Source of the DNA: Blastocatellia bacterium UBA7656
GTDB lineage: Bacteria > Acidobacteriota > Blastocatellia > UBA7656
Reading direction: 5' to 3'
Assembly (NCBI GenBank): GCA_002483445.1
Contig: DLHY01000169.1
Location: 1-37,798, forward strand
Length of the DNA: 37,798 bases
Shown: piece by piece, positions 14,585 through 23,135 of the stretch
Numbering within the stretch: the first letter of the stretch is position 1
Layout: each line of letters starts with the position of its first letter
The notes under the pieces: generated by a model
Seen by the model: only the letters and a program-made list of their open reading frames with translations
What the model was told of the DNA's origin: nothing
Database searches by the model: none
Made by a program: the position numbers and the translations under genes

Positions 14585-17500
14585 ATGATCAGGCGTATCA
14601 TAAGCCGTCTAGGCTTGCTGCTCGTCGTAATGTCGCTGGTGGCTCCCGTAGTCCCGGCGCAAGGCTCAACCGGGCGATTGACTGGCTCTGTTACAGACCA
14701 ACAGGATGCCTTGATTTCACACGCCCAGATTGTAGTCAAAAACAATGAAACCCAAACCGAATTCAAGGTGAAGGCAAGCGGCGAAGGAACATGGTCTATT
14801 CCTTCGGTGCCAAACGGAACTTACACCGTAACGATCACAGCCGACGGGTTCAAATCAACCGTCGTCCAGAACGTCAAGGTCGACACTGGAACCGTAGCCA
14901 CCGTAAACGTCAAGCTCGAAGTAGGCGGAACCTCGGAACAGGTGATCGTGACGAGCGGAGGCGCGGTCATTCAATCTGAAAGCGCCAACGTTTCTTCAAC
15001 CATAGTCGGTCGTCAGATCGGGGAGCTTCCCTGGACTACGCGCGACGCCATGCAGTTGATACTAACGCTTCCCGGCGTTCAGACTCCGGGGACTCCGCGA
15101 ACTTCTTCGATCAACGGATTGCCCAAAGGTTCGCTCAACATCACGCTCGACGGCGCGAACATTCAGGATAACCTGTTGAAATCCTCCGACGGATTCTTCA
15201 CCTCGACTCAGGCCAAATCCGACGCGGTCGAAGAGGTAACGCTTTCGACTGCCGTTCCCGGATCGGAGAGCGCGGGCGGCGGAGCCGTTCAGGTCAAGTT
15301 CGTCACCAAGAGTGGGTCGAACGACTGGCGCGGCGGCGTGTTCTGGCAGCACCGCAACACGGCTCTCAACGCCAACTACTACTACAACAACATCGATGGA
15401 CTGCCGCGCGACTTCATGATCCTGAATCAGATAGGCGGTCGCATCGGCGGCCCGATCTCGATTCCGAAACTCTTCAACGGCAAAGACAGGGCTTTCTTCT
15501 TCTTCAACTACGAAGAGTTCCGCCTGCCGCAGGCATATCCTTCGGGTACGCGCACTATCCTGACGGACTCAGCGCGCGCGGGCATCTACACCTACAAGGA
15601 TTCAAGCGGCAATATCCGCAATGTGAACCTGTACGGCATTGCGGCGGCCAGGAATCCGACTCTTCCGGCAAGCGTCCGTCCTTACGCGACGACGCCCGAT
15701 CCCAAGATAGCCGAAGCGCTCGGTTTGATCGCGGGTCAGGCTCAACAGGGAGTAATCAACAGCCGGGTGGCGGCCTTCAACGACTACAACCGCCTCGACC
15801 TGAACTTCCAGGACCCCGGCCAGAATATCCGCCGGTTCCCGACGTTGAGACTTGATTTCAACATCACGAAGGATCATCACCTGGAGTTCGTCCACAACTA
15901 CCAGCACTATTTCTCGGACCCGGACGCGGTCAATGGGCAATTGAACACGTATCCCGGCAGCGGAATAGTCGTCGGACATCCGGGAGTGACGGGGAGCATA
16001 TATCGCAACAACTTCACCTTCGCTCTTGCCGAAAGGTGGACGATCACAAGCAAGCTCGTCAACGAGGTTCGCCTCACGTCGTCGGGCAACGGCACTGTGG
16101 TCTTCACGCGCGAGTTTTCGCCGGGTCTGTTCGATTTCTGGGGCGGATTCGCTGTTGGCAATCCCTTCAGCAGCGGGTACTTCACTCGCAGCACTCAGTC
16201 GCGCCGCAACACGCCTGTAAAGACCATCGATGATACGGTCAACTGGGTGAAGGGATCGCACACGATGAACTTCGGCGTCTCCTATACGCGGATCAACTCG
16301 TTCACTCAGGGAGTCGGTCGTCAGGTCGTTCCTTCAATCGGCATCGGCATAGCCGCAAACGACCCGATCAACACCGGCTCAACATCGATCTTCACCACAG
16401 GGAACTTCCCCGGCAGCACGGCTACACAGCGCGCGGAAGCCGCGGCGCTTTACGCTCAACTCACGGGGAGAATAACCTCGACGACCAAATCCGCTTCGTT
16501 CAATGGCAATTCGCGTCAGTTCGAGTTCGAACCGGCGACCGAGTTCAACCACCAGGACGAGTACGGCATCTATGTCCAGGATTCGTGGAAGATCAAGCCC
16601 AACCTGACCTTCAACTACGGCGTGCGATGGGAATTCCAGCCTTCGCCGCTCAACGATAATCAGGTCTACACTCGTCCGGGATTCGATGGGCTGTTCGGCG
16701 TATCGGGGCCGGGCAACCTGTTCAAGCCGGGAGTCTATGAAGGCGAGATAACGCAGTCCCGATTCCTGGACGAAGGCGAGAAAGCCTTCTCGAACAAGTA
16801 TGGGAACTTCGCCCCGTCAATCGGGTTCGCGTGGCAACCCTCAGCCGGAGGCTGGATCGGGAAGCTGCTGGGCGAGCAGGGACAGACGGTTCTTCGCGGC
16901 GGCTACTCGATAGCCTTCGTCCGCGAAGGTTTCAATTCCTTCAACGCTATGTTCGGCGCAAACGAAGGGGTCACCGTCCAGGTTGGCACAAGCCCTGGAA
17001 CCAACCCTGCTGAGTTCGGCGCGCCGGGCAGTCGCTGGCTGCGCGATGGGCCTTCAACCTATCCGTTCCTTCCGGTCATCGACCCCGTCACTCAGTTCAC
17101 TGCGCGACAGGGCGCATCGCTCAACGACTTCCATCCCAATCTCGACATCGGCTACGTTCAGTCGTGGTCTTTCGGCATTCAGCGCGAGATCAACAAAGAC
17201 ACCGCGTTTGAAATCCGTTACGTCGCCAATCACGGAACGAAGCTGTGGCGTCAGTATGAACTGAGCGAGGTCAACATTTTCGAGAATGGATTCCTCGACG
17301 AGTTCAAGATCGCGATGGAAAACCTGCGCATCGCGCAGGCGGCCAATCCGGCAAGCATCAACTTCGGCAATCAGGGGCTTCCCGGACAGCGTCCGATTCC
17401 GATCATTCAGACGGCGCTTGGCACTACCAGCGACTCGACCTTCGCCACCACGATCAGGCGCGGGGAGGCGGGAAGGCTTGCCGCCAACATATCAGGCAAC

Positions 17501-18523
17501 CTGACCCGAATGAATCGGCTGATCGGAGCAGGGCTGGCTCCTGCAATCACGTTGCCTGACCCGAACGCGCCGGGGCAGAACATCACGGTGTCGAACTTCT
17601 TCATCGTCAATCCGCGCTCGCCATCAAATGCGTTCCTGATGGACAACGGGGCGGACTCGACTTTCAACTCGTTGCAGTTGGAGCTTCGTCGCAGAATGGC
17701 AAACGGGCTTTTGGTCCAGGGCAGTTATGTCTGGGCCAAGTCGCTGACGAATTTCTACGCGGCCTCAAGCTCGGTCTTTTCGCAGCCGACGACTCTCAGA
17801 GACTTCAGCCTTGACAAAGGCCCCGCTCCGCGCGACATCCGTCATGCGTTGAAGTTCGACTGGATTCACGAGATTCCCATCGGGCCGGGCCGAAAGTTCC
17901 TCGACACCAACGTGCCTGTCCTCAAGAAGGCTCTCGAAGGCTGGCAGTGGAGTGGCGTCGTGAGGATACAATCGGGAACACCGTTCCTGCTCTCAAGCGG
18001 CAGATTGACCTTCAACAATCAGGATTCGGGCGTAGTCCTCAACAACATCACGCTCGATCAGCTTCAATCTCTCGTGAAGATTCGCAAGCAGACCGTCTGC
18101 GATGCCACGGGCTGCCGGGGAGTCACTTTCTGGCTGCCTGAGCATATAATCCAGAACACGATTGCCGCGTTCGAGCTTGGCGGCAATTTCGATCCAACCC
18201 GGCCCTACATCGGCCCTCCGACCGAGCCGGGCAAACTCGGCCAGCGCATATTCCTGTATGGCCCCTGGACTTCGAGATTCGACTTCTCGCTGTTGAAGAA
18301 GACATCGATCACCGAGACGGTCAACGTCGAATTCCGCGTCCAGTTGCTCAACGCCTTCAATCAGTCGATCATCACCATACAGGCTCCGGGAACTGATGCG
18401 GCAGCGGGCGGCATCACGACCTCCTTCGGCCAGACCCGAAATGCCTACCGAGACTTCACCGTTTCGGGAACCAACGATCCGGGCGGACGACTGGTCGAGT
18501 TCCAACTCCGTATCAACTTCTAA
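14585..18523 (+). CDS. Oar-like TonB-dependent outer-membrane protein 2
   Basis: This is a paralogue of the receptor at 7161-11021, with the same plan. A signal peptide (residues 1-24, ending V-P-A-Q-G) leads into a carboxypeptidase-regulatory-like domain (L-T-G-S-V-T-D-Q-Q-D-A-L-I-S-H-A) and a plug-like region. The long barrel ends G-G-R-L-V-E-F-Q-L-R-I-N-F. The two share long near-identical stretches such as W-S-F-G-I-Q-R-E-I-N and Y-V-A-N-H-G-T-K-L and the N-I-F-E-N-G-F-L motif. The start is ATG 14585, six bases after AGGAGG; the open frame upstream to 14291 overlaps a repeat element and is not coding in my view. The length is 1312 residues. A strong UUCG-loop terminator follows at 18551. 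Substrate specificity is unknown; two paralogues side by side suggest different cargo. Confidence 0.92.
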   Translation: MIRRIISRLGLLLVVMSLVAPVVPAQGSTGRLTGSVTDQQDALISHAQIVVKNNETQTEFKVKASGEGTWSIPSVPNGTYTVTITADGFKSTVVQNVKVDTGTVATVNVKLEVGGTSEQVIVTSGGAVIQSESANVSSTIVGRQIGELPWTTRDAMQLILTLPGVQTPGTPRTSSINGLPKGSLNITLDGANIQDNLLKSSDGFFTSTQAKSDAVEEVTLSTAVPGSESAGGGAVQVKFVTKSGSNDWRGGVFWQHRNTALNANYYYNNIDGLPRDFMILNQIGGRIGGPISIPKLFNGKDRAFFFFNYEEFRLPQAYPSGTRTILTDSARAGIYTYKDSSGNIRNVNLYGIAAARNPTLPASVRPYATTPDPKIAEALGLIAGQAQQGVINSRVAAFNDYNRLDLNFQDPGQNIRRFPTLRLDFNITKDHHLEFVHNYQHYFSDPDAVNGQLNTYPGSGIVVGHPGVTGSIYRNNFTFALAERWTITSKLVNEVRLTSSGNGTVVFTREFSPGLFDFWGGFAVGNPFSSGYFTRSTQSRRNTPVKTIDDTVNWVKGSHTMNFGVSYTRINSFTQGVGRQVVPSIGIGIAANDPINTGSTSIFTTGNFPGSTATQRAEAAALYAQLTGRITSTTKSASFNGNSRQFEFEPATEFNHQDEYGIYVQDSWKIKPNLTFNYGVRWEFQPSPLNDNQVYTRPGFDGLFGVSGPGNLFKPGVYEGEITQSRFLDEGEKAFSNKYGNFAPSIGFAWQPSAGGWIGKLLGEQGQTVLRGGYSIAFVREGFNSFNAMFGANEGVTVQVGTSPGTNPAEFGAPGSRWLRDGPSTYPFLPVIDPVTQFTARQGASLNDFHPNLDIGYVQSWSFGIQREINKDTAFEIRYVANHGTKLWRQYELSEVNIFENGFLDEFKIAMENLRIAQAANPASINFGNQGLPGQRPIPIIQTALGTTSDSTFATTIRRGEAGRLAANISGNLTRMNRLIGAGLAPAITLPDPNAPGQNITVSNFFIVNPRSPSNAFLMDNGADSTFNSLQLELRRRMANGLLVQGSYVWAKSLTNFYAASSSVFSQPTTLRDFSLDKGPAPRDIRHALKFDWIHEIPIGPGRKFLDTNVPVLKKALEGWQWSGVVRIQSGTPFLLSSGRLTFNNQDSGVVLNNITLDQLQSLVKIRKQTVCDATGCRGVTFWLPEHIIQNTIAAFELGGNFDPTRPYIGPPTEPGKLGQRIFLYGPWTSRFDFSLLKKTSITETVNVEFRVQLLNAFNQSIITIQAPGTDAAAGGITTSFGQTRNAYRDFTVSGTNDPGGRLVEFQLRINF

Positions 18524-18550
18524 TGCGGCGCAAGCTGCTCAAATAGCAAA

Positions 18551-18581
18551 AGCCCTGGCCTTCGGGTCAGGGCTTTTTGTT
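18551..18581 (+). terminator. Intrinsic terminator with cUUCGg tetraloop
   Basis: A 10-bp stem beginning AGCCCTG and ending CAGGGCT encloses an exact C-TTCG-G tetraloop (18560-18565) and is followed by TTTTTG. It ends the Oar-like receptor 2 transcript. Confidence 0.92.
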
Positions 18582-18615
18582 TGTCCGGTTGAGCGTATAA
18601 TGACAGGGGTGAATT

Positions 18616-18804
18616 ATGGACAGAGAAGAAACATTCCTCGAACCTGATCCGGTCATCGAAGCCTACAAGAAAGATGTTGATCGCACGTTGATTCGCGAAA
18701 ACCTGAAACTGTCGCATGAAGAACGTCTCATAGAGTTGATGAAACTTCAGCGATTCGCCGAAGAACTGGAGCGCGCGGGGCGTCAAGCCGGATTAATCAA
18801 ATGA
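18616..18804 (+). CDS. Small protein, first gene of a nucleotidyltransferase cassette
   Basis: This 62-residue acidic/basic helical protein has no signal peptide and reads D-V-D-R-T-L-I-R-E-N-L then E-E-R-L-I-E-L-M-K-L-Q-R-F-A-E-E-L-E-R-A. Its stop codon overlaps the start of the next gene by four bases (ATGA), so the two are translationally coupled. Small proteins of this kind beside nucleotidyltransferase-like genes look like antitoxins of toxin-antitoxin modules, but that role is inferred from size and position; no DNA-binding motif is seen. A GTG/ATG choice is not an issue: the ATG at 18616 follows a weak GGGG-rich site. Confidence 0.75.
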   Translation: MDREETFLEPDPVIEAYKKDVDRTLIRENLKLSHEERLIELMKLQRFAEELERAGRQAGLIK

Positions 18805-19286
18805 CAGACTTTTACCAACTGATCCCTGTGCTGGTAAAGGGCGGCGTCGATTTCATCATCATCGGCGGCGTTGCTGCCTCGCTTCACGGCGCGGCTCGCT
18901 TGACCAAAGATTTGGATATTGTGTATCGACGCACGCGGGAGAACCTGTCCCATCTCGTCACAGCTTTTGCGCCTTATCATCCTTATCCGCGAGGCGCTCC
19001 ACCGGGATTGCCATTCAGATGGGACGAGCAGACTGTCAGGAACGGCCTGAATTTTACATTGGCTACGACTCTCGGCCCGATTGATTTGTTGGGAGAAATC
19101 ACTGGCGGCGGCAACTATGACGATTTGCTGCCTCACACTGTTCGACTGAATATTTTCGGTGTGGAGTGTATGTGTCTCGATCTGGAACACCTCATCCAGG
19201 TGAAGCGCGCAGCAGGCCGCCCAAAAGATTTTGAAGCAATAGCCGAGTTGGAAACAATACTGGAAGAGCGGAAGAAAAGAGATTGA
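18801..19286 (+). CDS. Nucleotidyltransferase-like protein (possible toxin or effector)
   Basis: This 161-residue protein carries the core of a minimal Pol-beta-type nucleotidyltransferase fold. It has I-I-I-G-G-V-A-A-S-L-H-G (GG at residues 22-23), then T-K-D-L-D-I-V with a D-x-D metal pair at 37 and 39, and a third acidic residue in G-P-I-D-L-L (residue 95). These fit an AbiEii/MenA-like or related family in which the enzyme may nucleotidylate a target such as tRNA or a protein. The gene overlaps the upstream small gene by four bases. The catalytic residues look intact, so it is probably active. Family assignment and target are uncertain. Confidence 0.75.
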   Translation: MTDFYQLIPVLVKGGVDFIIIGGVAASLHGAARLTKDLDIVYRRTRENLSHLVTAFAPYHPYPRGAPPGLPFRWDEQTVRNGLNFTLATTLGPIDLLGEITGGGNYDDLLPHTVRLNIFGVECMCLDLEHLIQVKRAAGRPKDFEAIAELETILEERKKRD

Positions 19287-19293
19287 TCGCCCA

Positions 19294-20496
19294 TCACTTC
19301 TGCTCTATCGCCGCTCTGATCTTTTCGATCAACGCTTTCACTTCCGTCTCATTAGGAGCTTTCGGAACATCTATCAGATATTGCTCGAAAGCTCGCCGCG
19401 CGCTTTCATACTTCTTAGTCATGAAATAAAGCTCGCCAAGAAGGAACTGCGCCGCTCCTCTCCCCTGTCCGCCGAGGCGATAGGATTCCGTAAGCGCGCG
19501 CTCCGATTCCGCGTATTTTCCAAGCTGCAACAGCGCCGCTCCCAGTTGCAGTTGAATCTGTGAGCCGGAGGGAAGAATCTTCGCCGCAGCGATCAACTCC
19601 TGAGCCGCCTCTTCATATCGCTGTTTGCGATTGAGCAGCAATCCGAGCAGGTAGCGCGTGTTTCCCTCTCCTGACTTGTGGAGCTTTCCTTCCTTGAGGG
19701 CCGCGCGAAGATGTGTCTCAGCTTCATCCAAACGGTTCAAGGCCATCAGCGCGTCGGCAAGCGGAGCGCGCACCTCGATGAGCGCGGGATTATCCTTGCG
19801 CAGACGTTCGAGGCTATCGACCGCTTCCTTGTACCGCCCCTGACGGGTGCGGATGATGGCGAGATTGAGTCGAGGGTGATAAACGCGGGGAGCCGCTTTT
19901 ATGGCGCGCTCGAACACAAGGGCCGCCTCGTCATTGCGGCGCAGTTGCATCAGTATGACTCCGAGATCGTTGAGCGCGCGAAAATAATCGGGATAGATTT
20001 CAATCGCGCGATTCAATTCCTTTATGGCCTCGTCGCGCTGGCCTTCTTCGAGTAGGCGCATCGCAGAGTCGTAAGCGTCATGCGCCTCCTTAGGCACTTT
20101 CACATCAAGCTCGGCCACATCGACTGACGCAGCTTTGACCACAGAATTTTCAAGCGGGCGGAGGAAAATCGTTATGTGGCCGACTTGATATAATTTGAAG
20201 GAATGAACGGTGGTGTCGTAGATGCGCCCGTCAGATAGAACCGTGACCGTGTAAGCGGCGTTGGGCTGCAACCCCTGAGAGCGAGTGATGAGAAAACGCC
20301 CTCTGGAGTCTGTGTAGAACGTATCGACCAGCCCGTTTTCGCTCGTCAACGTGAAGCGAAGTTCGCGCGGAGGGAGCGAGCCGTCAGGCATGAAGAATTG
20401 AATCGATGACGGAGCCTGCGAGCGAGCGTCGATAAAAAGGAAGAGAACGAAAATTAAAAGCGATGCCGAGCGCGATGGAAATTGTCTCAAACGCAC
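19294..20496 (-). CDS. Secreted TPR protein 2 with N-terminal Ig-like domain
   Basis: This is a paralogue of the protein at 11111-12286. It has a signal peptide (residues 1-27, hydrophobic L-L-I-F-V-L-F-L-F-I), a transthyretin-like domain with matching motifs (F-Y-T-D-S-R-G-R-F, L-S-D-G-R-I-Y-D-T-T, I-F-L-R-P-L), and about seven TPRs (A-L-N-D-L-G-V-I-L-M-Q-L). At 400 residues it is the same size class. The start is GTG at 20496, with AGGAGG six bases upstream (20503-20508 on the other strand). It lies tail to tail with the nucleotidyltransferase gene, so it has its own promoter. By analogy with the first pair it may serve Oar-like receptor 2. Confidence 0.9.
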   Translation of the reverse strand: MRLRQFPSRSASLLIFVLFLFIDARSQAPSSIQFFMPDGSLPPRELRFTLTSENGLVDTFYTDSRGRFLITRSQGLQPNAAYTVTVLSDGRIYDTTVHSFKLYQVGHITIFLRPLENSVVKAASVDVAELDVKVPKEAHDAYDSAMRLLEEGQRDEAIKELNRAIEIYPDYFRALNDLGVILMQLRRNDEAALVFERAIKAAPRVYHPRLNLAIIRTRQGRYKEAVDSLERLRKDNPALIEVRAPLADALMALNRLDEAETHLRAALKEGKLHKSGEGNTRYLLGLLLNRKQRYEEAAQELIAAAKILPSGSQIQLQLGAALLQLGKYAESERALTESYRLGGQGRGAAQFLLGELYFMTKKYESARRAFEQYLIDVPKAPNETEVKALIEKIRAAIEQK

Positions 20497-20569
20497 CTTT
20501 CACCTCCTGATTATGGATGAGGATTACAAGGCCGGGTCTGACACTATCACAACTCCCGGCGCGAGTAAA

Positions 20570-21826
20570 TTATGTTTCGCCCTGCTCAACGAAGAGCGCC
20601 GCTTCCCGTCTCAGTCCTGGCAACCGGCGAGAGAAAATCATCGCCCCCGCGAAACAAATCACTCCGCCAAGCGCGAGAGTTCCCGCCGCCCCGATGCGCG
20701 AAGCGACCGCCCCGGCCAAAAGATTCCCGAACGGGGTGACTCCTATGAGGCTCATCGAGTAGAAACTCATCATTCGACCGCGCAGATTATCCGGCACCAT
20801 CATCTGCAACAAAGTGTTCGAAGCCGACAGTTGCAACATCACCGCGAATCCCGCAGGCACCAACAACGCCGCCGACAGCGCCAGATTGCGCGAGAAAGAA
20901 AACAGCACGATCATCAGGCTGAACATCGCAACGCTCGTAGCCACCACACGGCCCAGCCCGCGCGACTCGCGACGAGCCGCAAGCGTGAGCGAGCCGCCGA
21001 GCGCGCCTATCCCTGCCGCGCTCATCATCACTCCTAATGCGCGCGGCCCTCCTCCGAGTATGCGATCCGCAAAAATCGGCATAAGCACGATGTAAGGCAA
21101 ACCGAAAAGGCTCACCAGAGAGACGAGCCACAACACAGCGCGAACCGGCCTCGCCTGGCGTATAAACAGGAATCCTTCCCTGAGATGGCTCAATGCCGAG
21201 CCTTCGCTTCTTTCAGCCGCGTTTTCTATTCTTAGCGCGAACAATCCCGCTATCACGAAAATGAAGCTAATGCCATTGAGCAAAAAGCAAAGCCCTTCTC
21301 CGAGAAATGCGATCACAAGGCCAGCCACCGCAGGCCCGATGATTCGCGCGCCGTTTATCATCGATGAGTTGAGCGCGATGGCATTCATCAAATCAGGCTT
21401 GCCCACCATCTCGATCATGAAAGACTGTCGCGCGGGCATATCGAAAGCCGTAATCAGGCCAAGCATCGAAGCGAGCGCGATAACCCAGGCGACCGTAACC
21501 GCATCGGTCAGCGTGAGCCACGCTAAAAGGAGAGCCTGAAGCATCGCCAGCACTTGAGTGAGTATGATTATGCGCTGACGGGAGTGACGGTCGGCGAGGA
21601 CTCCGCCCAGCGGCCCGAAGAAGAAGACCGGAGCCTGGGCGACGAACCCGACAAGGCCGAGCAGCCAGGCCGAATCGGTCAAACGATATACCAGCCAGCT
21701 TTGCGCGATTGCCTGCATCCAGGTGCCGGTGAACGACACCAACATGCAGAAGAAGTATATGCGGTAGTTGCGATGGCGAAGCGCGCGAAGTGTTTCGCCT
21801 GGACGCCGCGCTTTGTATTCTTCCAA
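20570..21826 (-). CDS. MFS transporter of the EntS/MFS_3 type
   Basis: This is a major facilitator superfamily permease that probably exports a small molecule by proton antiport from the inner membrane. The 418 residues hold about twelve hydrophobic segments (for example F-F-C-M-L-V-S-F-T-G-T-W-M-Q-A-I-A-Q-S near residue 30). The loop motif D-R-H-S-R-Q-R lies between segments 2 and 3, and F-D-M-P-A-R-Q-S-F resembles enterobactin-exporter relatives. The apparent start is TTG at 21826 with GAGG six bases upstream. It is divergent from the uracil-DNA glycosylase gene 118 bp away. The substrate is unknown. Confidence 0.88.
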   Translation of the reverse strand: MEEYKARRPGETLRALRHRNYRIYFFCMLVSFTGTWMQAIAQSWLVYRLTDSAWLLGLVGFVAQAPVFFFGPLGGVLADRHSRQRIIILTQVLAMLQALLLAWLTLTDAVTVAWVIALASMLGLITAFDMPARQSFMIEMVGKPDLMNAIALNSSMINGARIIGPAVAGLVIAFLGEGLCFLLNGISFIFVIAGLFALRIENAAERSEGSALSHLREGFLFIRQARPVRAVLWLVSLVSLFGLPYIVLMPIFADRILGGGPRALGVMMSAAGIGALGGSLTLAARRESRGLGRVVATSVAMFSLMIVLFSFSRNLALSAALLVPAGFAVMLQLSASNTLLQMMVPDNLRGRMMSFYSMSLIGVTPFGNLLAGAVASRIGAAGTLALGGVICFAGAMIFSRRLPGLRREAALFVEQGET

Positions 21827-21944
21827 TTATGACCTCAATCGAGTTTCAATCTTTACGAACTCGCCACAGGAGATTGTAAGTCCCGGAAAGCGGGCGGCTC
21901 AAGGCGGCTTGACCGGGACGGGACTCTGTAAGAAAATCCAACGG

Positions 21945-22829
21945 GTGTCGAGAGAATTGGCTGAAGGGCTGGCCGCGCTGGCCCGCCGGATCGAAGAACA
22001 ACTGAGATTTTATCGCGAGATCGGCCTCAATGATCTTGGCGGGTCGGCCACGAAACAGGCTCCCACAGCCAGTTCGGTGGCAGAGGCGAAATCTCGCCAG
22101 CCCGCGCTCGAAGCCGCCGAGCCTCGATCCGCGCAGCAGCAGATTTTCGATGAAGCGATGACGAAGAAAAAATCCCAGACAGAACAGGTCAGTCTCTTCG
22201 GCGATATAATTCCCGCGCCCGAAAAAATCGCGTCGTCGAAAGGCGCGGTCGCGCTCCCTGTGATTGCTGCGGACGCTTCGCTCGAAGCCATACGCCGGGA
22301 CGTGGGCGAATGCACGCGATGCAAACTGCACGAGCATCGAAACACGATAGTTTTCGGCGAAGGCGACCCGCAGGCCCGTCTCGTATTCGTGGGCGAAGGG
22401 CCGGGCGCGGATGAAGACGCATCAGGACGTCCCTTCGTGGGGCGCGCGGGTCAGTTGCTCGATAAAATCATCGCGGCCATCGGAATGAAGCGCGAAGAGG
22501 TTTACATCGCAAACGTCGTGATGTGCCGCCCGCCGGGAAATCGCACGCCGGAGCGCGATGAGGTTGCAACATGCGAGCCTTTCCTGTTTCGCAAACTCGC
22601 GCTCATACGCCCCAAAGTCATCGTCGCTTTGGGGTCGCCAGCGTTTCAGTGTTTGATGAGATCGAAGGAGACGATCAGCAAATCCCGCGGCGAATGGAGA
22701 GAGTGGAACGGGATTCAAGTGATGCCGACTTTCCACCCGGCTTATCTGCTGCGCTCGCCTGAAAAGAAACGCGAAGTGTGGGAAGACATGAAGAAAGTGC
22801 GAGACTACCTCCTCGGTAAAAGTCTATAG
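21945..22829 (+). CDS. Uracil-DNA glycosylase, family 4 type (iron-sulfur)
   Basis: The enzyme removes uracil from DNA at the start of base-excision repair. The catalytic region has G-E-G-P-G-A-D-E-D then G-R-P-F-V-G-R-A-G-Q-L-L-D, N-V-V-M-C-R-P-P-G-N-R-T-P, and the leucine/uracil loop H-P-A-Y-L-L-R. Cysteines C-T-R-C (before K-L-H) plus M-C-R-P and C-E-P-F-L fit the four ligands of a [4Fe-4S] cluster. The N-terminal third is a helical and charged extension without recognised domains. GTG 21945 is the preferred start (294 residues), since the frame upstream runs against the divergent MFS gene; no ribosome binding site is strong. Its stop codon lies inside the first unit of a 9-bp tandem repeat. 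Confidence 0.92.
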   Translation: MSRELAEGLAALARRIEEQLRFYREIGLNDLGGSATKQAPTASSVAEAKSRQPALEAAEPRSAQQQIFDEAMTKKKSQTEQVSLFGDIIPAPEKIASSKGAVALPVIAADASLEAIRRDVGECTRCKLHEHRNTIVFGEGDPQARLVFVGEGPGADEDASGRPFVGRAGQLLDKIIAAIGMKREEVYIANVVMCRPPGNRTPERDEVATCEPFLFRKLALIRPKVIVALGSPAFQCLMRSKETISKSRGEWREWNGIQVMPTFHPAYLLRSPEKKREVWEDMKKVRDYLLGKSL

Positions 22830-22883
22830 AGTCTTGAGAGTCTAGAAAGTCTATAGAGTCTGGAGAGTCTGGAGAGTCCGAAC
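22821..22883. repeat. Seven tandem 9-bp repeats (AGTCTRKAG type)
   Basis: Units AGTCTATAG, AGTCTTGAG, AGTCTAGAA, AGTCTATAG, AGTCTGGAG, AGTCTGGAG and AGTCCGAAC follow one another from 22821. The first unit contains the stop codon of the glycosylase gene. Three units are absent from the inverted copy near 24480, so the array varies in length. Confidence 0.85.
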
Positions 22884-22929
22884 CCTCGATTGTTTTTCAT
22901 ACTTTTCGTGCGTCGTCGCCCGCGACATG
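22846..22929 (+). repeat. Left arm of an 84-bp inverted repeat
   Basis: This arm matches the reverse complement of 24403-24486 at 82 of 84 positions by hand alignment. A weaker match continues inward to about 22990, including a perfect hairpin GCAGGCT/AGCCTGC at 22953-22969. The two arms enclose 1.47 kb holding one gene. Confidence 0.88.
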
Positions 22930-23041
22930 GAAGGCTCCTCAGAAAAGGTATAGCAGGCTGCCAGCCTGCCAGTTCTCCAATTCTCATACTTTTCCTGTAT
23001 GCGCAACCTGCCTGCGCCACATCAATCTGAGAATTTAATTA

Positions 23042-23070
23042 TTGACTTGCCCCATCCCGTCTGGTACTTT
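23042..23070 (+). promoter_or_regulatory. Possible promoter of the FlgT-C-like gene
   Basis: TTGACT (23042-23047) lies 17 bp before TACTTT (23065-23070), a good -35 with a weak -10. It is inside the inverted-repeat segment, so it would move with the gene if the segment inverted. Confidence 0.45.
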
Positions 23071-23135
23071 GCGGGCAGGCGCATCTGCCCCTGCAATGCA
23101 TAAGTCCCGCTCCCAACAGACCTGAAGGAGTCGCC

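Noticed and set aside
22805..23020. A short open frame on the - strand with repeated R-L-S-R-L-Y residues
   Set aside because: The residues come from the 9-bp tandem repeat; there is no ribosome binding site and the frame overlaps the end of the glycosylase gene.
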